DNA of 32,134 nucleotides from Helicobacter equorum (lineage in GTDB: Bacteria; Campylobacterota; Campylobacteria; Campylobacterales; Helicobacteraceae): assembly GCF_900198655.1 (NCBI RefSeq), contig NZ_FZPO01000017.1:1-32134 (forward strand), given 5' to 3'. The notes under the pieces are model-generated. The model was not told the origin of the DNA. It was given only the letters and a program-made list of their open reading frames with translations, and did not search any database. Shown here in pieces: positions 7,200 to 14,957 of this stretch (position 1 is its first letter; every line of letters begins with the position of its first letter). The position numbers were made by a program, and so were the translations under genes.

Positions 7200-8432
7200 T
7201 TAGAGAATCTTTGCCTGTCTTATCGCCGTAGTATCCACAAGCTCGACTACTTCACCACTTTGTAAATGCTCTAGGGCGACCACTTTGCCATTTTGTAGCA
7301 CCTGTGCTAGATTCTTTTTGGTTTGTTGTGGATTTAGTGCCAAAAGTGTGTAGCGTAAGGATTCTATAATTTTTTGCTTAGAATCCACAAATCGCTCAAA
7401 TCGCAATGCCTGATAAAATGGCAATACTTCCGCTTCTTTATCTTGCAAAAAAGCTCGTGCAACATTCACAAGATTTTGTCGCAAAAAAGCAACGTGCTCA
7501 CATTGTGTGTATATGGTAGATTCTCTATTTTTTGCTTGTAAAAGCGCTAATACATGTTTTAGAATCTCATACTTTGAGGCATACAGGGACAAAAACATAT
7601 TTTCATGCAATCTACACATTTCATCAAGACGCATAAGCCACTCTTGCGAATCTGGTAGAATCATCTCCATTGCCGCACTTGGAGTAGGTGCTCGCAAATC
7701 TGCCACAAAGTCTGAAATCATTGTATCTACCTCGTGTCCCACAGCACTTACTATCGGGGTGCGTGCGTGAAAAATCGCATCAGCCACCACCTCCTCATTA
7801 AACGCCCACAAATCTTGGATGCTACCGCCACCACGACCAATAACAATCACATCAAAAGCTTGTGGTGTGCCAAAAAAACGATCGGCATATGCGATATTAC
7901 GCGCGATAGAATCTTTTGCTTCATCACCCTGCACAAGTGTATTTATCGCAACAATTTTTGTAAGTCTCCACCGCTTTTTGGCAACTTTTACCATATCTTG
8001 AAGTGCCGCACCACTAAGAGAAGTCAAAATCGCTATACGCTTAGGGTATGGTGGTATAGGCTTTTTAGATTTAAAATAGCCCTTTTGTTGCAATGTTTCT
8101 TTTAGTTGCTCAAAGCGCAGCGTAAGCTCACCCACACCCTCTGGAATCATACTCTTGCATTGAATCTGGTATTCTCCCCGCGGTGTATATACACTTATGC
8201 CGCCACTCACAACAACGCTTATGCCATCTTTTGGCTCAAATTTAAGCATATTGGCATTGCCACGAAACATTACACAACGCACTTGTGAATTTGCATCTTT
8301 GAGACTAAAATACATATGTCCACTTGTATGGATTGTGAGATTGCTAATCTCTCCTTGCACTTGAACTTGTAAAAATGTGCTATCCATAAGAGCCTTTATC
8401 TGTGCATTTAACTCACTAACACCAAGAATCAT
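7200..8432 (-). CDS. xseA: Exodeoxyribonuclease VII large subunit
   Basis: XseA is the catalytic subunit of the exonuclease that degrades single-stranded DNA from both ends, with XseB. The 410-residue protein starts with an OB-fold (SELNAQIKAL to about residue 100, including VQGEISNLTIHTSGHMYFSLKD). The catalytic domain follows, with PKRIAILTS, DVIVIGRGGGSIQDLWAFNEE and PIVSAVGHEVDTMISDFVADLRAPTPSAA, all family signatures. Length fits epsilon homologues, which are shorter than the E. coli protein of about 456 residues. The gap from the unknown gene upstream is 8 bp, so it probably belongs to the lysC-hobA-holB-folP transcript. No xseB is seen in this window. Confidence 0.96.
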   Translation of the reverse strand: MILGVSELNAQIKALMDSTFLQVQVQGEISNLTIHTSGHMYFSLKDANSQVRCVMFRGNANMLKFEPKDGISVVVSGGISVYTPRGEYQIQCKSMIPEGVGELTLRFEQLKETLQQKGYFKSKKPIPPYPKRIAILTSLSGAALQDMVKVAKKRWRLTKIVAINTLVQGDEAKDSIARNIAYADRFFGTPQAFDVIVIGRGGGSIQDLWAFNEEVVADAIFHARTPIVSAVGHEVDTMISDFVADLRAPTPSAAMEMILPDSQEWLMRLDEMCRLHENMFLSLYASKYEILKHVLALLQAKNRESTIYTQCEHVAFLRQNLVNVARAFLQDKEAEVLPFYQALRFERFVDSKQKIIESLRYTLLALNPQQTKKNLAQVLQNGKVVALEHLQSGEVVELVDTTAIRQAKIL

Positions 8433-8440
8433 ACCTATCC

Positions 8441-9430
8441 TTAATGCTTAATATGAAGTTTTTTCTTGTATTCACGCACGACAGATTCAAACTTACTAAG
8501 AAAAAATGGATTTTGTCCATTCATGTATTCTACAAGCATAGAGAGTTGCTTTTGTGTGAGATGCGTAACTGCCTTGTAACATATTTCATTAAAGCCATCA
8601 TCATCGTTATTATCCACACTCTCTTGAATTGCTTGAGAATATTTAAGAAACATTTTTTTATCTTGTTCCTCTTGTTCATTATGTTTAAGGATCTCCCGAT
8701 ACAATGCTTCAAGCTCTTCAAATGGCATTTCTTTTAAGTATTCTTTGGAATACAAACCTGTAAGTGCTCTTACTTTGGCGACAAGTTCGAGTTTTTGAGG
8801 TATGTTGTTGTAATAATCTCGATATACATCATACAGATTTGAAGGCATAAAATCCTTAACTACCATAAGCTTCACGCGTGCCATTGTGAGAATCTGCTTA
8901 CGTGTGGCGGGGTCTTTGAGCTTATCAATAGTTTGGTGCAAAAACTGCGTATCATTACGACGCTTTTCATAAAACTCCTCAAGCACCTTAAATTCTTCCT
9001 TTGGCAAACCTTTTAATACTGCGGCTATTTGGGAAAGCAAAATTTCTTGAAAACTTCTATAAGCAATATGAGAAATTTTTTGCATCTTGTGCATAGGCAT
9101 ATCTTTGAGTGCTATAGCTAGTAAATCATTTGCTTCATTACAATCAAACTTCATATATCCCTCTTGCAGACATTCTATGAGTGCTATGACATCATTTGCA
9201 CAATCTTTGAGATTTTGTTTAAACTCCGTAAGCTCATCAATATCGAATAAAATGGAATTAGTCTTAATGCTTTTGTTATCATTAATGAGGTGAAAATATG
9301 ATCCCAAAAGTTTTTTTGTAACTTCTTGATATATCTCTTGAATCTCTGTTGTTTCCATAGATTGTAGCGTATTTGAATCATAATCATGTCGTTTGAGAAA
9401 TTCTATCATTCTATCACGACTAAGTGCCAT
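8441..9430 (-). CDS. Conserved hypothetical helical protein downstream of folP
   Basis: I cannot assign a function to this 329-residue protein. It is charged, rich in Lys, Glu and Leu, predicted mostly alpha-helical, and has no signal peptide or membrane segment, so it is probably cytoplasmic. Its ATG overlaps the folP stop by one base (TAATG), indicating translational coupling, and xseA begins 8 bp beyond its stop. By position it corresponds to the unnamed gene that I recall after folP in H. pylori (around HP1233); that equivalence is from memory and by position only. No cysteine clusters, nucleotide-binding loops or repeats were seen. The steady DNA-metabolism company (holB, hobA, xseA) is suggestive but not proof of such a role. 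Confidence 0.8.
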   Translation of the reverse strand: MALSRDRMIEFLKRHDYDSNTLQSMETTEIQEIYQEVTKKLLGSYFHLINDNKSIKTNSILFDIDELTEFKQNLKDCANDVIALIECLQEGYMKFDCNEANDLLAIALKDMPMHKMQKISHIAYRSFQEILLSQIAAVLKGLPKEEFKVLEEFYEKRRNDTQFLHQTIDKLKDPATRKQILTMARVKLMVVKDFMPSNLYDVYRDYYNNIPQKLELVAKVRALTGLYSKEYLKEMPFEELEALYREILKHNEQEEQDKKMFLKYSQAIQESVDNNDDDGFNEICYKAVTHLTQKQLSMLVEYMNGQNPFFLSKFESVVREYKKKLHIKH

Positions 9431-10587
9431 TACAAGATTCCTTGTTGTAGTGTGCTATCTTGCAAGGCATAATAGACTTTAAGTATATCGCTATGTTCTT
9501 TGCTATCATGCACACGCAAAATATTTGCGCCATTTTGCACACCAATAAGATGTAGTGCGAGCGTTGATGCAAGGCGTTCAGACACTGCTTTGCCTGTAAT
9601 TTGTCCTAAAGTATTTTTTCGACTAGCACCAAGCAAAAGAGGATATCCAAACCGCTTAAAATGCACAAGATGATTTACAAGTGCAAGATTTTGTGCGTCA
9701 TTTTTGGCAAAGCCAAAACCCACATCTAAGATAATTTCCTTGCCTCCACTATGTATAACCTCATCAATTTTTCGCTCAAAAAATGTATCAATCTCCCCCA
9801 AAAAATCATCATATTGCGTAAGTGTTTGCATAGTCTCTGGTGTGCCCCTTGAATGCATAATAATCGCAGTTGCACCAAATGCAGCATTGACCCGTGCCAT
9901 ATCAGGATCGCTAAACCCACTCACATCATTAATGATATTAAAACCATTTTTAAGCGCAAACTCTGCGGTTTTTGGGTTGTAGGTATCAATGCTAAATTGC
10001 GTCTTTTTATATAATTGCTTAGAATCTATTTCTGCACACACTTCGCCTAAGCGTGCTATTTCCTCACAAGATTCTATATTTTGACTACCTGGACGCGAAC
10101 TTGCCGCACCTATATCGATATATGCCACACCTTCTTCTAAAAGCTCATAAATACGCTCAATCGCTTCTTTGGAGCTTTTACGACTAGAAGCATAAAAACT
10201 ATCTGGCGTAACATTGATAATCGCCATAATCTTGGTTTGTGTATCTAGGGGTGATTTGATGTGTGATTTAAGGTATGTAGCAAGATTTCTTAGCCCAAAA
10301 TCTTGCGTAGAAAGCTTAGCAACAAGTCGCCTTAATTGAGATGCATTGGCAATGAGTAAGCCGACTTTTTCTCCTTTATAGAGAATCTGCTCACGAGGTG
10401 TAGCATACTCTGCACCCACGCTTAGTGCTTCTTGTTTTACAATCGCACTTGCCACATAACCCAAATCGTGCAATACAAAATAATACATTTGCGCCTTTTG
10501 TGCCATAATCTTATACCCCACCTCATCAGCACCCACGCGTTTTAGCACATCTAATGCTCTTGAAGTAGCTATGCGTGTAACTTGCAT
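9430..10587 (-). CDS. folP: Dihydropteroate synthase, long epsilon-type
   Basis: FolP joins p-aminobenzoate to hydroxymethyl-dihydropterin pyrophosphate in folate synthesis and is the sulfonamide target. The core starts near residue 121 with IMAIINVTPDSFYASSRKS and continues with YIDIGAASSRPGS, FSIDTYNP, NIINDVSGF, IIMHSRGTPETM, DVGFGFAKN and LLGASRKNTLG. These are all the expected pterin- and phosphate-binding blocks. Ahead of it lie about 115 residues not found in E. coli FolP (about 282 residues). I recall similarly long FolP proteins in Helicobacter and Campylobacter, so this is a lineage trait rather than a fresh fusion. The gene overlaps holB by one base upstream (TAATG) and the next gene by one base downstream. 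Confidence 0.95.
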   Translation of the reverse strand: MQVTRIATSRALDVLKRVGADEVGYKIMAQKAQMYYFVLHDLGYVASAIVKQEALSVGAEYATPREQILYKGEKVGLLIANASQLRRLVAKLSTQDFGLRNLATYLKSHIKSPLDTQTKIMAIINVTPDSFYASSRKSSKEAIERIYELLEEGVAYIDIGAASSRPGSQNIESCEEIARLGEVCAEIDSKQLYKKTQFSIDTYNPKTAEFALKNGFNIINDVSGFSDPDMARVNAAFGATAIIMHSRGTPETMQTLTQYDDFLGEIDTFFERKIDEVIHSGGKEIILDVGFGFAKNDAQNLALVNHLVHFKRFGYPLLLGASRKNTLGQITGKAVSERLASTLALHLIGVQNGANILRVHDSKEHSDILKVYYALQDSTLQQGIL

Positions 10588-11231
10588 TATCGCACTCCTC
10601 GTTGTTTTTTGTGAATCTTTAAAAGCAAGGGTAAAAAAATATAGCTCTCTTTGGTGTATGAATCTGCTAATACAATAGCCTCGTCAAAAGCCTCTAACTC
10701 GGTGCGATCCAAACAAATTGCACTTGCATGCACTGCAAAAAGCAAGGCTTGAATATGATCTTTTATCTCTTGGATACTACTATTTTGTCTATCACATTCT
10801 CGCAAAAACTCATAAATAGCAGAAAGTGTGAGCTTTTTTATATCAAGCTCAAAAATAGGAAGTGTCTTTTTACTCTTGTGCATATGGATATGCAAACGCG
10901 AAAGAATCGTGGGCAATAACGCATTTTTGCTTGGTGCAATAAGCACAAAATGCATATTTTGTGGTGGCTCTTCAAGAATCTTGAGTAATGCATTTTGCGC
11001 TTCGATACTATAAGAAGGCGCTATAAGAATAAGAAATCGCTCCCTATCACTTGCAAGATAGCTTTGTGTAATCACTTCTCGCGCGTCATCTATGCGAAAT
11101 TCAAGTTCCTTGCCTTTGCTATCTGTGGGATTAAAAATGACATAATCTCCTCTTTGTAGTGTCGCGGTGATATTATGCACAATCTCTTGAGGCTGTGCGC
11201 TAATATGCAACTCTCCAACAAAAAGTCCCAT
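10587..11231 (-). CDS. holB: DNA polymerase III delta' subunit (short, epsilon-type)
   Basis: The clamp-loader delta' subunit helps load the beta sliding clamp at replication forks. The 214-residue protein carries SYSIEAQNALLKILEEPPQNMHFVLIAPSKNALLPTILSRL at about 83-123. This block is typical of the AAA+ sensor-1 region of delta' and tau proteins. No Walker A motif is seen, as expected for delta'. It is much shorter than the E. coli subunit (334 residues); I recall a similarly short protein in H. pylori next to hobA and folP. The gene starts 9 bp after the hobA stop and overlaps folP by one base. Identity rests on motif plus gene order. Confidence 0.88.
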   Translation of the reverse strand: MGLFVGELHISAQPQEIVHNITATLQRGDYVIFNPTDSKGKELEFRIDDAREVITQSYLASDRERFLILIAPSYSIEAQNALLKILEEPPQNMHFVLIAPSKNALLPTILSRLHIHMHKSKKTLPIFELDIKKLTLSAIYEFLRECDRQNSSIQEIKDHIQALLFAVHASAICLDRTELEAFDEAIVLADSYTKESYIFLPLLLKIHKKQRGVR

Positions 11232-11240
11232 GCCTAAACC

Positions 11241-11825
11241 CTATGAAAGCTCTAGAGAAATCTGCCCAAAGACAACGCCACACAGCGCCCTTTCAAACAA
11301 ACGATAAAGCTGCAAAAGCTTATAATCAAGCAAATCATCAAGTGAGCTTAGCCTAATAGTTTTAGTAGGCATATCTTGCCCATCAATAAGCCACATAAAT
11401 GGCTCATGCATTGCAGGAAAAAGCGCAAAATCCCCACGAATAGTCTTTTTACCAATATACCAAAGCATATAATTCTTGGCAAAAGAATGCTCAAGCATTT
11501 TATTGATCGCACCAAAATGCCTATCAGGTGTGTTATTATAATTGAGATTCATATCAATCATAAAACCTAAAGATTCAACCTCAAAAATAGGAAAAAATGG
11601 GCGTGTTTTGCTGGGAAGATTGATGTTTTGTGTGATATATTTGCTAAACCATTGGCGTTGCGTATCAGTAAGCACCACCAAACTTCCGCCATGTAAAATA
11701 TGCAAAAACACACGACGCAAAAGTGGGACAAGCCCTAATCTCTGCTCATGTAGCCAACCACTCATAATGCCTTTATTATCTTCTTGTATAATGGCTTCTT
11801 TGAGCCATACATCTAAACGCTCCAT
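11241..11825 (-). CDS. hobA: DnaA-binding replication initiation factor HobA
   Basis: HobA of Campylobacterota binds domain I of DnaA and promotes its assembly at the origin. This protein of about 194 residues has a SIS-like layout, with segments such as VPLLRRVFLHILHGGSLVVLTDTQRQWFSKYI and EVESLGFMIDMNLN. It sits between lysC and holB-folP, the position of HobA (HP1230) in H. pylori as I recall. The reading frame can begin at GTG 11831 or ATG 11825; I prefer the ATG because the AGG spacing is better. It follows lysC by about a dozen bases. The match is from gene order and general resemblance; sequence similarity to HobA was not computed. Confidence 0.82.
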   Translation of the reverse strand: MERLDVWLKEAIIQEDNKGIMSGWLHEQRLGLVPLLRRVFLHILHGGSLVVLTDTQRQWFSKYITQNINLPSKTRPFFPIFEVESLGFMIDMNLNYNNTPDRHFGAINKMLEHSFAKNYMLWYIGKKTIRGDFALFPAMHEPFMWLIDGQDMPTKTIRLSSLDDLLDYKLLQLYRLFERALCGVVFGQISLELS

Positions 11826-11837
11826 TACCACCTAATC

Positions 11838-13046
11838 CTATTTATCAAGCGCATACACATCATGCAGTGTGCGGACGGCTAATTCGGCATATTTGATATT
11901 TACAATCATGGAGATTTTTATCTCACTTGTGGCAATCATCATAATATTAATATTTTCTTTTGCCATAGCCTTAAAAGCGGTGCTTGCCACACCACTATGA
12001 GATTTCATACCAACACCCACGATAGAAACTTTTGCAATATCGCAGTCATACTCAATGCTTTGCACATCATTTTTGAAGCATTCAAGCACTTTTTTAGCAA
12101 GTTCTACTTCTGTTTGTGGGATAGTAAAATCAATATCTGTTTTGCCATCTCTACCAATGGTTTGCACAATCATATCCACATTGATATTTGCCTCTGCTAA
12201 TGTGCTAAAAATCTCTGCTGCAATACCGGGTCTATCAAGTACATCAGCTATGCTTACTCTAGCTTGATTCTTATCCAATGCCACACCACTTACGATGGGT
12301 TTTTCCATAATATCCTCCTCATCTGTTATCAATGTCCCTTCACTAGCCGAAAACGAACTACGTGACACAAGCTTTACTTTAAGTTTTTTTGCTAACTCCA
12401 CAGAACGATTAAGTAGCACTTTTGCACCCATAGATGCTAACTCTAGCATTTCATCATAGCTAATCTTATCAATCTTTTTAGCTTTAGATTCTATGCGCGG
12501 ATCGGTAGTGTAGATTCCATCAACATCGGTATAAATCTCACACAAATCCGCATGCAAAGCACCAGCTAATGCAACCGCAGAGAGATCGCTACCACCACGC
12601 CCAAGCGTTGTAACCCCACCTTCTTCACTTATACCTTGAAACCCTGCAACTACCGCGACATAGCCTTCTTGCAAAAGTTTTTGTATGTGATTGGTATCAA
12701 TATATTTAATACGTGCTTTGGTGTGCATATTTTCTGTAACAATTCCTGCACCACGCCCGCTTAAAGAAATTGCTTTTACCCCCTTAGATTCTAAAGCTAT
12801 CGCTAAAAGTGCACTACTTACTCGTTCTCCAGAACTAAGAAGCATATCCACTTCACGCGTATTTGGCAGAGGGGAAAAAAAATGTGCGTATTCTAAAAGC
12901 ATATCTGTCTGCCCACTCATAGCAGAAACAACTACGACCAAACCGCATTCATGATGATCTAGGGTTTGAATCACGCGTTGTGCGACATTCTCTATCCTTT
13001 CACACCCACCCATACTTGTGCCACCATATTTTTGCACAATTAACAT
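11838..13046 (-). CDS. lysC: Aspartokinase
   Basis: Aspartokinase phosphorylates aspartate, the first step to lysine/diaminopimelate, threonine and methionine. The 402-residue protein has the N-terminal substrate motif VQKYGGTSMGG, then SSGERVSSALLA, GFQGISEEGGVTTLGRGGSDLSAVALA and EIYTDVDGIYTTDPR. Two C-terminal ACT domains (about 265-400) include SIADVLDRPGIAAEIFSTLAEANINVDMIVQ and VSIVGVGMKSHSGVASTAFKAMAKENINIMMI, which point to allosteric control. A TAAGGA Shine-Dalgarno precedes the ATG. It is the first gene of the minus-strand run that continues into hobA, holB, folP and xseA, and diverges from a small membrane-protein gene across a 173-bp gap. Confidence 0.97.
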   Translation of the reverse strand: MLIVQKYGGTSMGGCERIENVAQRVIQTLDHHECGLVVVVSAMSGQTDMLLEYAHFFSPLPNTREVDMLLSSGERVSSALLAIALESKGVKAISLSGRGAGIVTENMHTKARIKYIDTNHIQKLLQEGYVAVVAGFQGISEEGGVTTLGRGGSDLSAVALAGALHADLCEIYTDVDGIYTTDPRIESKAKKIDKISYDEMLELASMGAKVLLNRSVELAKKLKVKLVSRSSFSASEGTLITDEEDIMEKPIVSGVALDKNQARVSIADVLDRPGIAAEIFSTLAEANINVDMIVQTIGRDGKTDIDFTIPQTEVELAKKVLECFKNDVQSIEYDCDIAKVSIVGVGMKSHSGVASTAFKAMAKENINIMMIATSEIKISMIVNIKYAELAVRTLHDVYALDK

Positions 13047-13158
13047 TGTCTATCCTTAACACAGAATTTAGATTCATTAGTATTTTTACCACTAGCAGTC
13101 AAAAAAAAGAAAACGTAATCATAAAATGAAAATGCTTAAAGTTTTAGTAAGTATTCCC

Positions 13159-13187
13159 TTGCACCAAAAATACAAACGCGTTACAAT
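13159..13187 (+). promoter_or_regulatory. Sigma70 promoter candidate (TTGCAC-N17-TACAAT)
   Basis: TTGCAC at 13159-13164 and TACAAT at 13182-13187, spaced by 17 bp, drive toward the 84-residue gene that begins 33 nt beyond the -10. The spacing is ideal, making this the most canonical promoter in the window. Confidence 0.6.
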
Positions 13188-13219
13188 GCCAAATACACAA
13201 TAAAACAAAAGGCAAGAGA

Positions 13220-13474
13220 ATGGATACAAAAAACAGGCACAGGCGATGTGGATTTTGTGGCAAAATGCCATTAAATGGGATCAATATTTTATTCATCGTA
13301 CTAATTTGTGTCATTTTGTATGTGTTTAATCACTTTGAAATGAAGCAATACCGCGCACAAAAAACACAAGAAAAAGCACAACAACAAGCCAAAGCACAAT
13401 TTGAAAAACTCAGCGATGAATGTTTTTTGCATAACAATCACCAATCTTGCGAGATTCTAAAAACTCTCCAATAG
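13220..13474 (+). CDS. Small single-pass membrane protein, unknown function
   Basis: I do not recognise this 84-residue protein. A basic N-terminus with a CGFCGK pair of cysteines (10-15) precedes one membrane helix (about 22-39). Then comes a charged, Gln/Lys/Ala-rich, probably coiled-coil stretch (44-65) and two further cysteines near the end (DECFLHNNHQSCEIL). The positive-inside rule places the N-terminus in the cytoplasm and the tail in the periplasm, where the C-terminal cysteines could form a disulfide. A well-spaced sigma70 promoter lies upstream and an AAGGCAAGAGA ribosome-binding region precedes the ATG, which supports it as a real gene. It lies about 100 bp before flgI, which has a separate promoter candidate, so a flagellar role is not implied. 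Confidence 0.65.
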   Translation: MDTKNRHRRCGFCGKMPLNGINILFIVLICVILYVFNHFEMKQYRAQKTQEKAQQQAKAQFEKLSDECFLHNNHQSCEILKTLQ

Positions 13475-13498
13475 CACAAAATATAAGCATACAAACTT

Positions 13499-13516
13499 TT
13501 GGAATCTTTTTTGCTT
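13499..13516 (+). promoter_or_regulatory. Candidate sigma54 (-24/-12) promoter of flgI
   Basis: TGGAAT, five bases, then TTGCT: GG at 13501-13502 and GC at 13513-13514 are separated by exactly ten bases as sigma54 requires. The -24 box is degenerate (TGGAAT for TGGCAC). A start site near 13526 would leave a leader of about 47 nt before flgI. RpoN-controlled basal-body genes are known in this phylum. Confidence 0.45.
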
Positions 13517-13572
13517 TTTCTCTCACAATGTGCATATACCCAAAGGACAGAGGAACATCTTAAGGAGATAGT

Positions 13573-14604
13573 ATGAAAAAATATCTTACGATTATATTTG
13601 GCTTTAGCGTAAGTTGCCTAAGTTTTGTATGGGCACAAAAAATTTCTGATCTCGCTCAAATCGTGGGTATTCGAGAAAACTCACTTGTGGGCTATGGACT
13701 TGTGATAGGACTAAATGGCACAGGGGATAAAAACGGCTCAAAATTTACCATGCAAAGTGTGGCAAATATGCTAGAGAGTATGAATGTCAAGGTTTCGGCA
13801 AATGACATCAAGTCAAAAAATGTCGCAGCGGTAATGGTAACAGCAAATATGCCAGCTTTTGCAAGAGCGGGAGATAAAATTGATATACAAGTTTCTTCTA
13901 TTGGTGATGCGAAATCTATCAATGGTGGAACTTTGGTGCTTACACCACTAAGTGCGGTTGATGGCAATATTTATGCTCTTGCTCAAGGTGCTATCACACT
14001 TGGTGAAAGCAATAACGCACTCTCTGGCACACTCATAAATGGAGCAACGATTGAGCGTGAAGTAAGCTACAATATCTCTGCACAAGATTCTGCCACGCTT
14101 AGCCTCAAAAAATCCGATCTCCAAAATGCCGTAAAAATCCAACAAACACTCAATGAAACCTTTAATGCCAACGTTGCTCTTGCGCTAGATTCACGCACTA
14201 TCAAACTCCAAAAACCACAACCTATGAATATGGTAGAGTTTCTCGCACTCGTAGAAGAAGTTGAGATTGATTATATACAAAAACAAAAAGTGATTATTGA
14301 TGAAAAAAGTGGCACGATTGTAGCGGGATTAGGCATTACTATAGAGCCTATTGTGGTAACGCATGGGGATTTGACGCTCAAAATTTCTGATGAGATTCAA
14401 AGTGATCCAGAAGCACTCAATATCGGTGATGATGTGAGTATCTCCAAAGCACAAAGTGTCCTTGCTACCAATGGTAAAAAGCCTACAATCGCTAATGTGG
14501 TGCGTGCATTGCAAAAAATTGGTGCGAGTCCTAAAAATATCATCTCTATTCTTGAGACAATGAAAAAAAGTGGTGCAATTACTGCAGACATTGTGGTTAT
14601 GTAA
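13573..14604 (+). CDS. flgI: Flagellar P-ring protein
   Basis: FlgI polymerises into the periplasmic P-ring around the flagellar rod in the peptidoglycan layer. The 343-residue precursor has a signal peptide (about residues 1-21, ending SFVWA before QKISD). Family blocks follow: ISDLAQIVGIRENSLVGYGLVIGLNGTGD, NVAAVMVTANMPAFARAGDKIDIQVSSIGDAKSINGGTLVLTPL, and a C-terminal IANVVRALQKIGASPKNIISILETMKKSGAI. A strong TAAGGAG precedes the ATG. The gene is followed 18 bp later by a FlgJ-like gene and then flgS, the same order I recall for HP0246-HP0244 in H. pylori. A sigma54-like element upstream suggests middle-class flagellar timing. Confidence 0.97.
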   Translation: MKKYLTIIFGFSVSCLSFVWAQKISDLAQIVGIRENSLVGYGLVIGLNGTGDKNGSKFTMQSVANMLESMNVKVSANDIKSKNVAAVMVTANMPAFARAGDKIDIQVSSIGDAKSINGGTLVLTPLSAVDGNIYALAQGAITLGESNNALSGTLINGATIEREVSYNISAQDSATLSLKKSDLQNAVKIQQTLNETFNANVALALDSRTIKLQKPQPMNMVEFLALVEEVEIDYIQKQKVIIDEKSGTIVAGLGITIEPIVVTHGDLTLKISDEIQSDPEALNIGDDVSISKAQSVLATNGKKPTIANVVRALQKIGASPKNIISILETMKKSGAITADIVVM

Positions 14605-14622
14605 CTAGATTAAGGAGTAGCA

Positions 14623-14952
14623 ATGAATATATCAACGCAAAATGGTCTTAATGCTTATGAGAATCTAAAAGGTAATGCGCTCTTAGAGAATCTCAAAAAT
14701 CGTGTGAAATCATCTTCAATCCAAAAACTCCAACACGAAGAAGATAAAAAACTTAGAGAACAAACAGATAATTTTGAAGCCTTGTTTTTGCAAATTATAC
14801 TAAAAGACGCTATCAAAAACGAAAATCCACTCTACCCAAAACAACCTGGGAACGATATTTACCACTCTATGTATATTGAAAATCTCGCACAAAATCTTAG
14901 CGGAAGTTTTGGATATAGTGAGCTTTTATTTAATTATCTCAAAGATTTATAA
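14623..14952 (+). CDS. flgJ: FlgJ-type rod-binding protein without muramidase domain
   Basis: This 109-residue protein consists mainly of the rod-binding domain: DNFEALFLQIILKDAIKNENPL, then a hydrophilic loop, then YHSMYIENLAQNLSGSFGYSELLFNYL. In enterobacteria FlgJ joins this rod-cap domain to a peptidoglycan hydrolase; here the hydrolase part is missing, as is usual for Campylobacterota, so wall opening must rely on another enzyme. A TAAGGAGTAG Shine-Dalgarno precedes the ATG. It is tightly placed between flgI (18 bp) and flgS (5 bp). The H. pylori counterpart (HP0245) is commonly listed as hypothetical. Confidence 0.85.
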   Translation: MNISTQNGLNAYENLKGNALLENLKNRVKSSSIQKLQHEEDKKLREQTDNFEALFLQIILKDAIKNENPLYPKQPGNDIYHSMYIENLAQNLSGSFGYSELLFNYLKDL

Positions 14953-14957
14953 AGATA

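Noticed and set aside
7734-8105. 123-codon plus-strand frame
   Set aside because: It is antisense to conserved xseA motifs, has no ribosome site and a Cys/His/Arg composition typical of a shadow frame.
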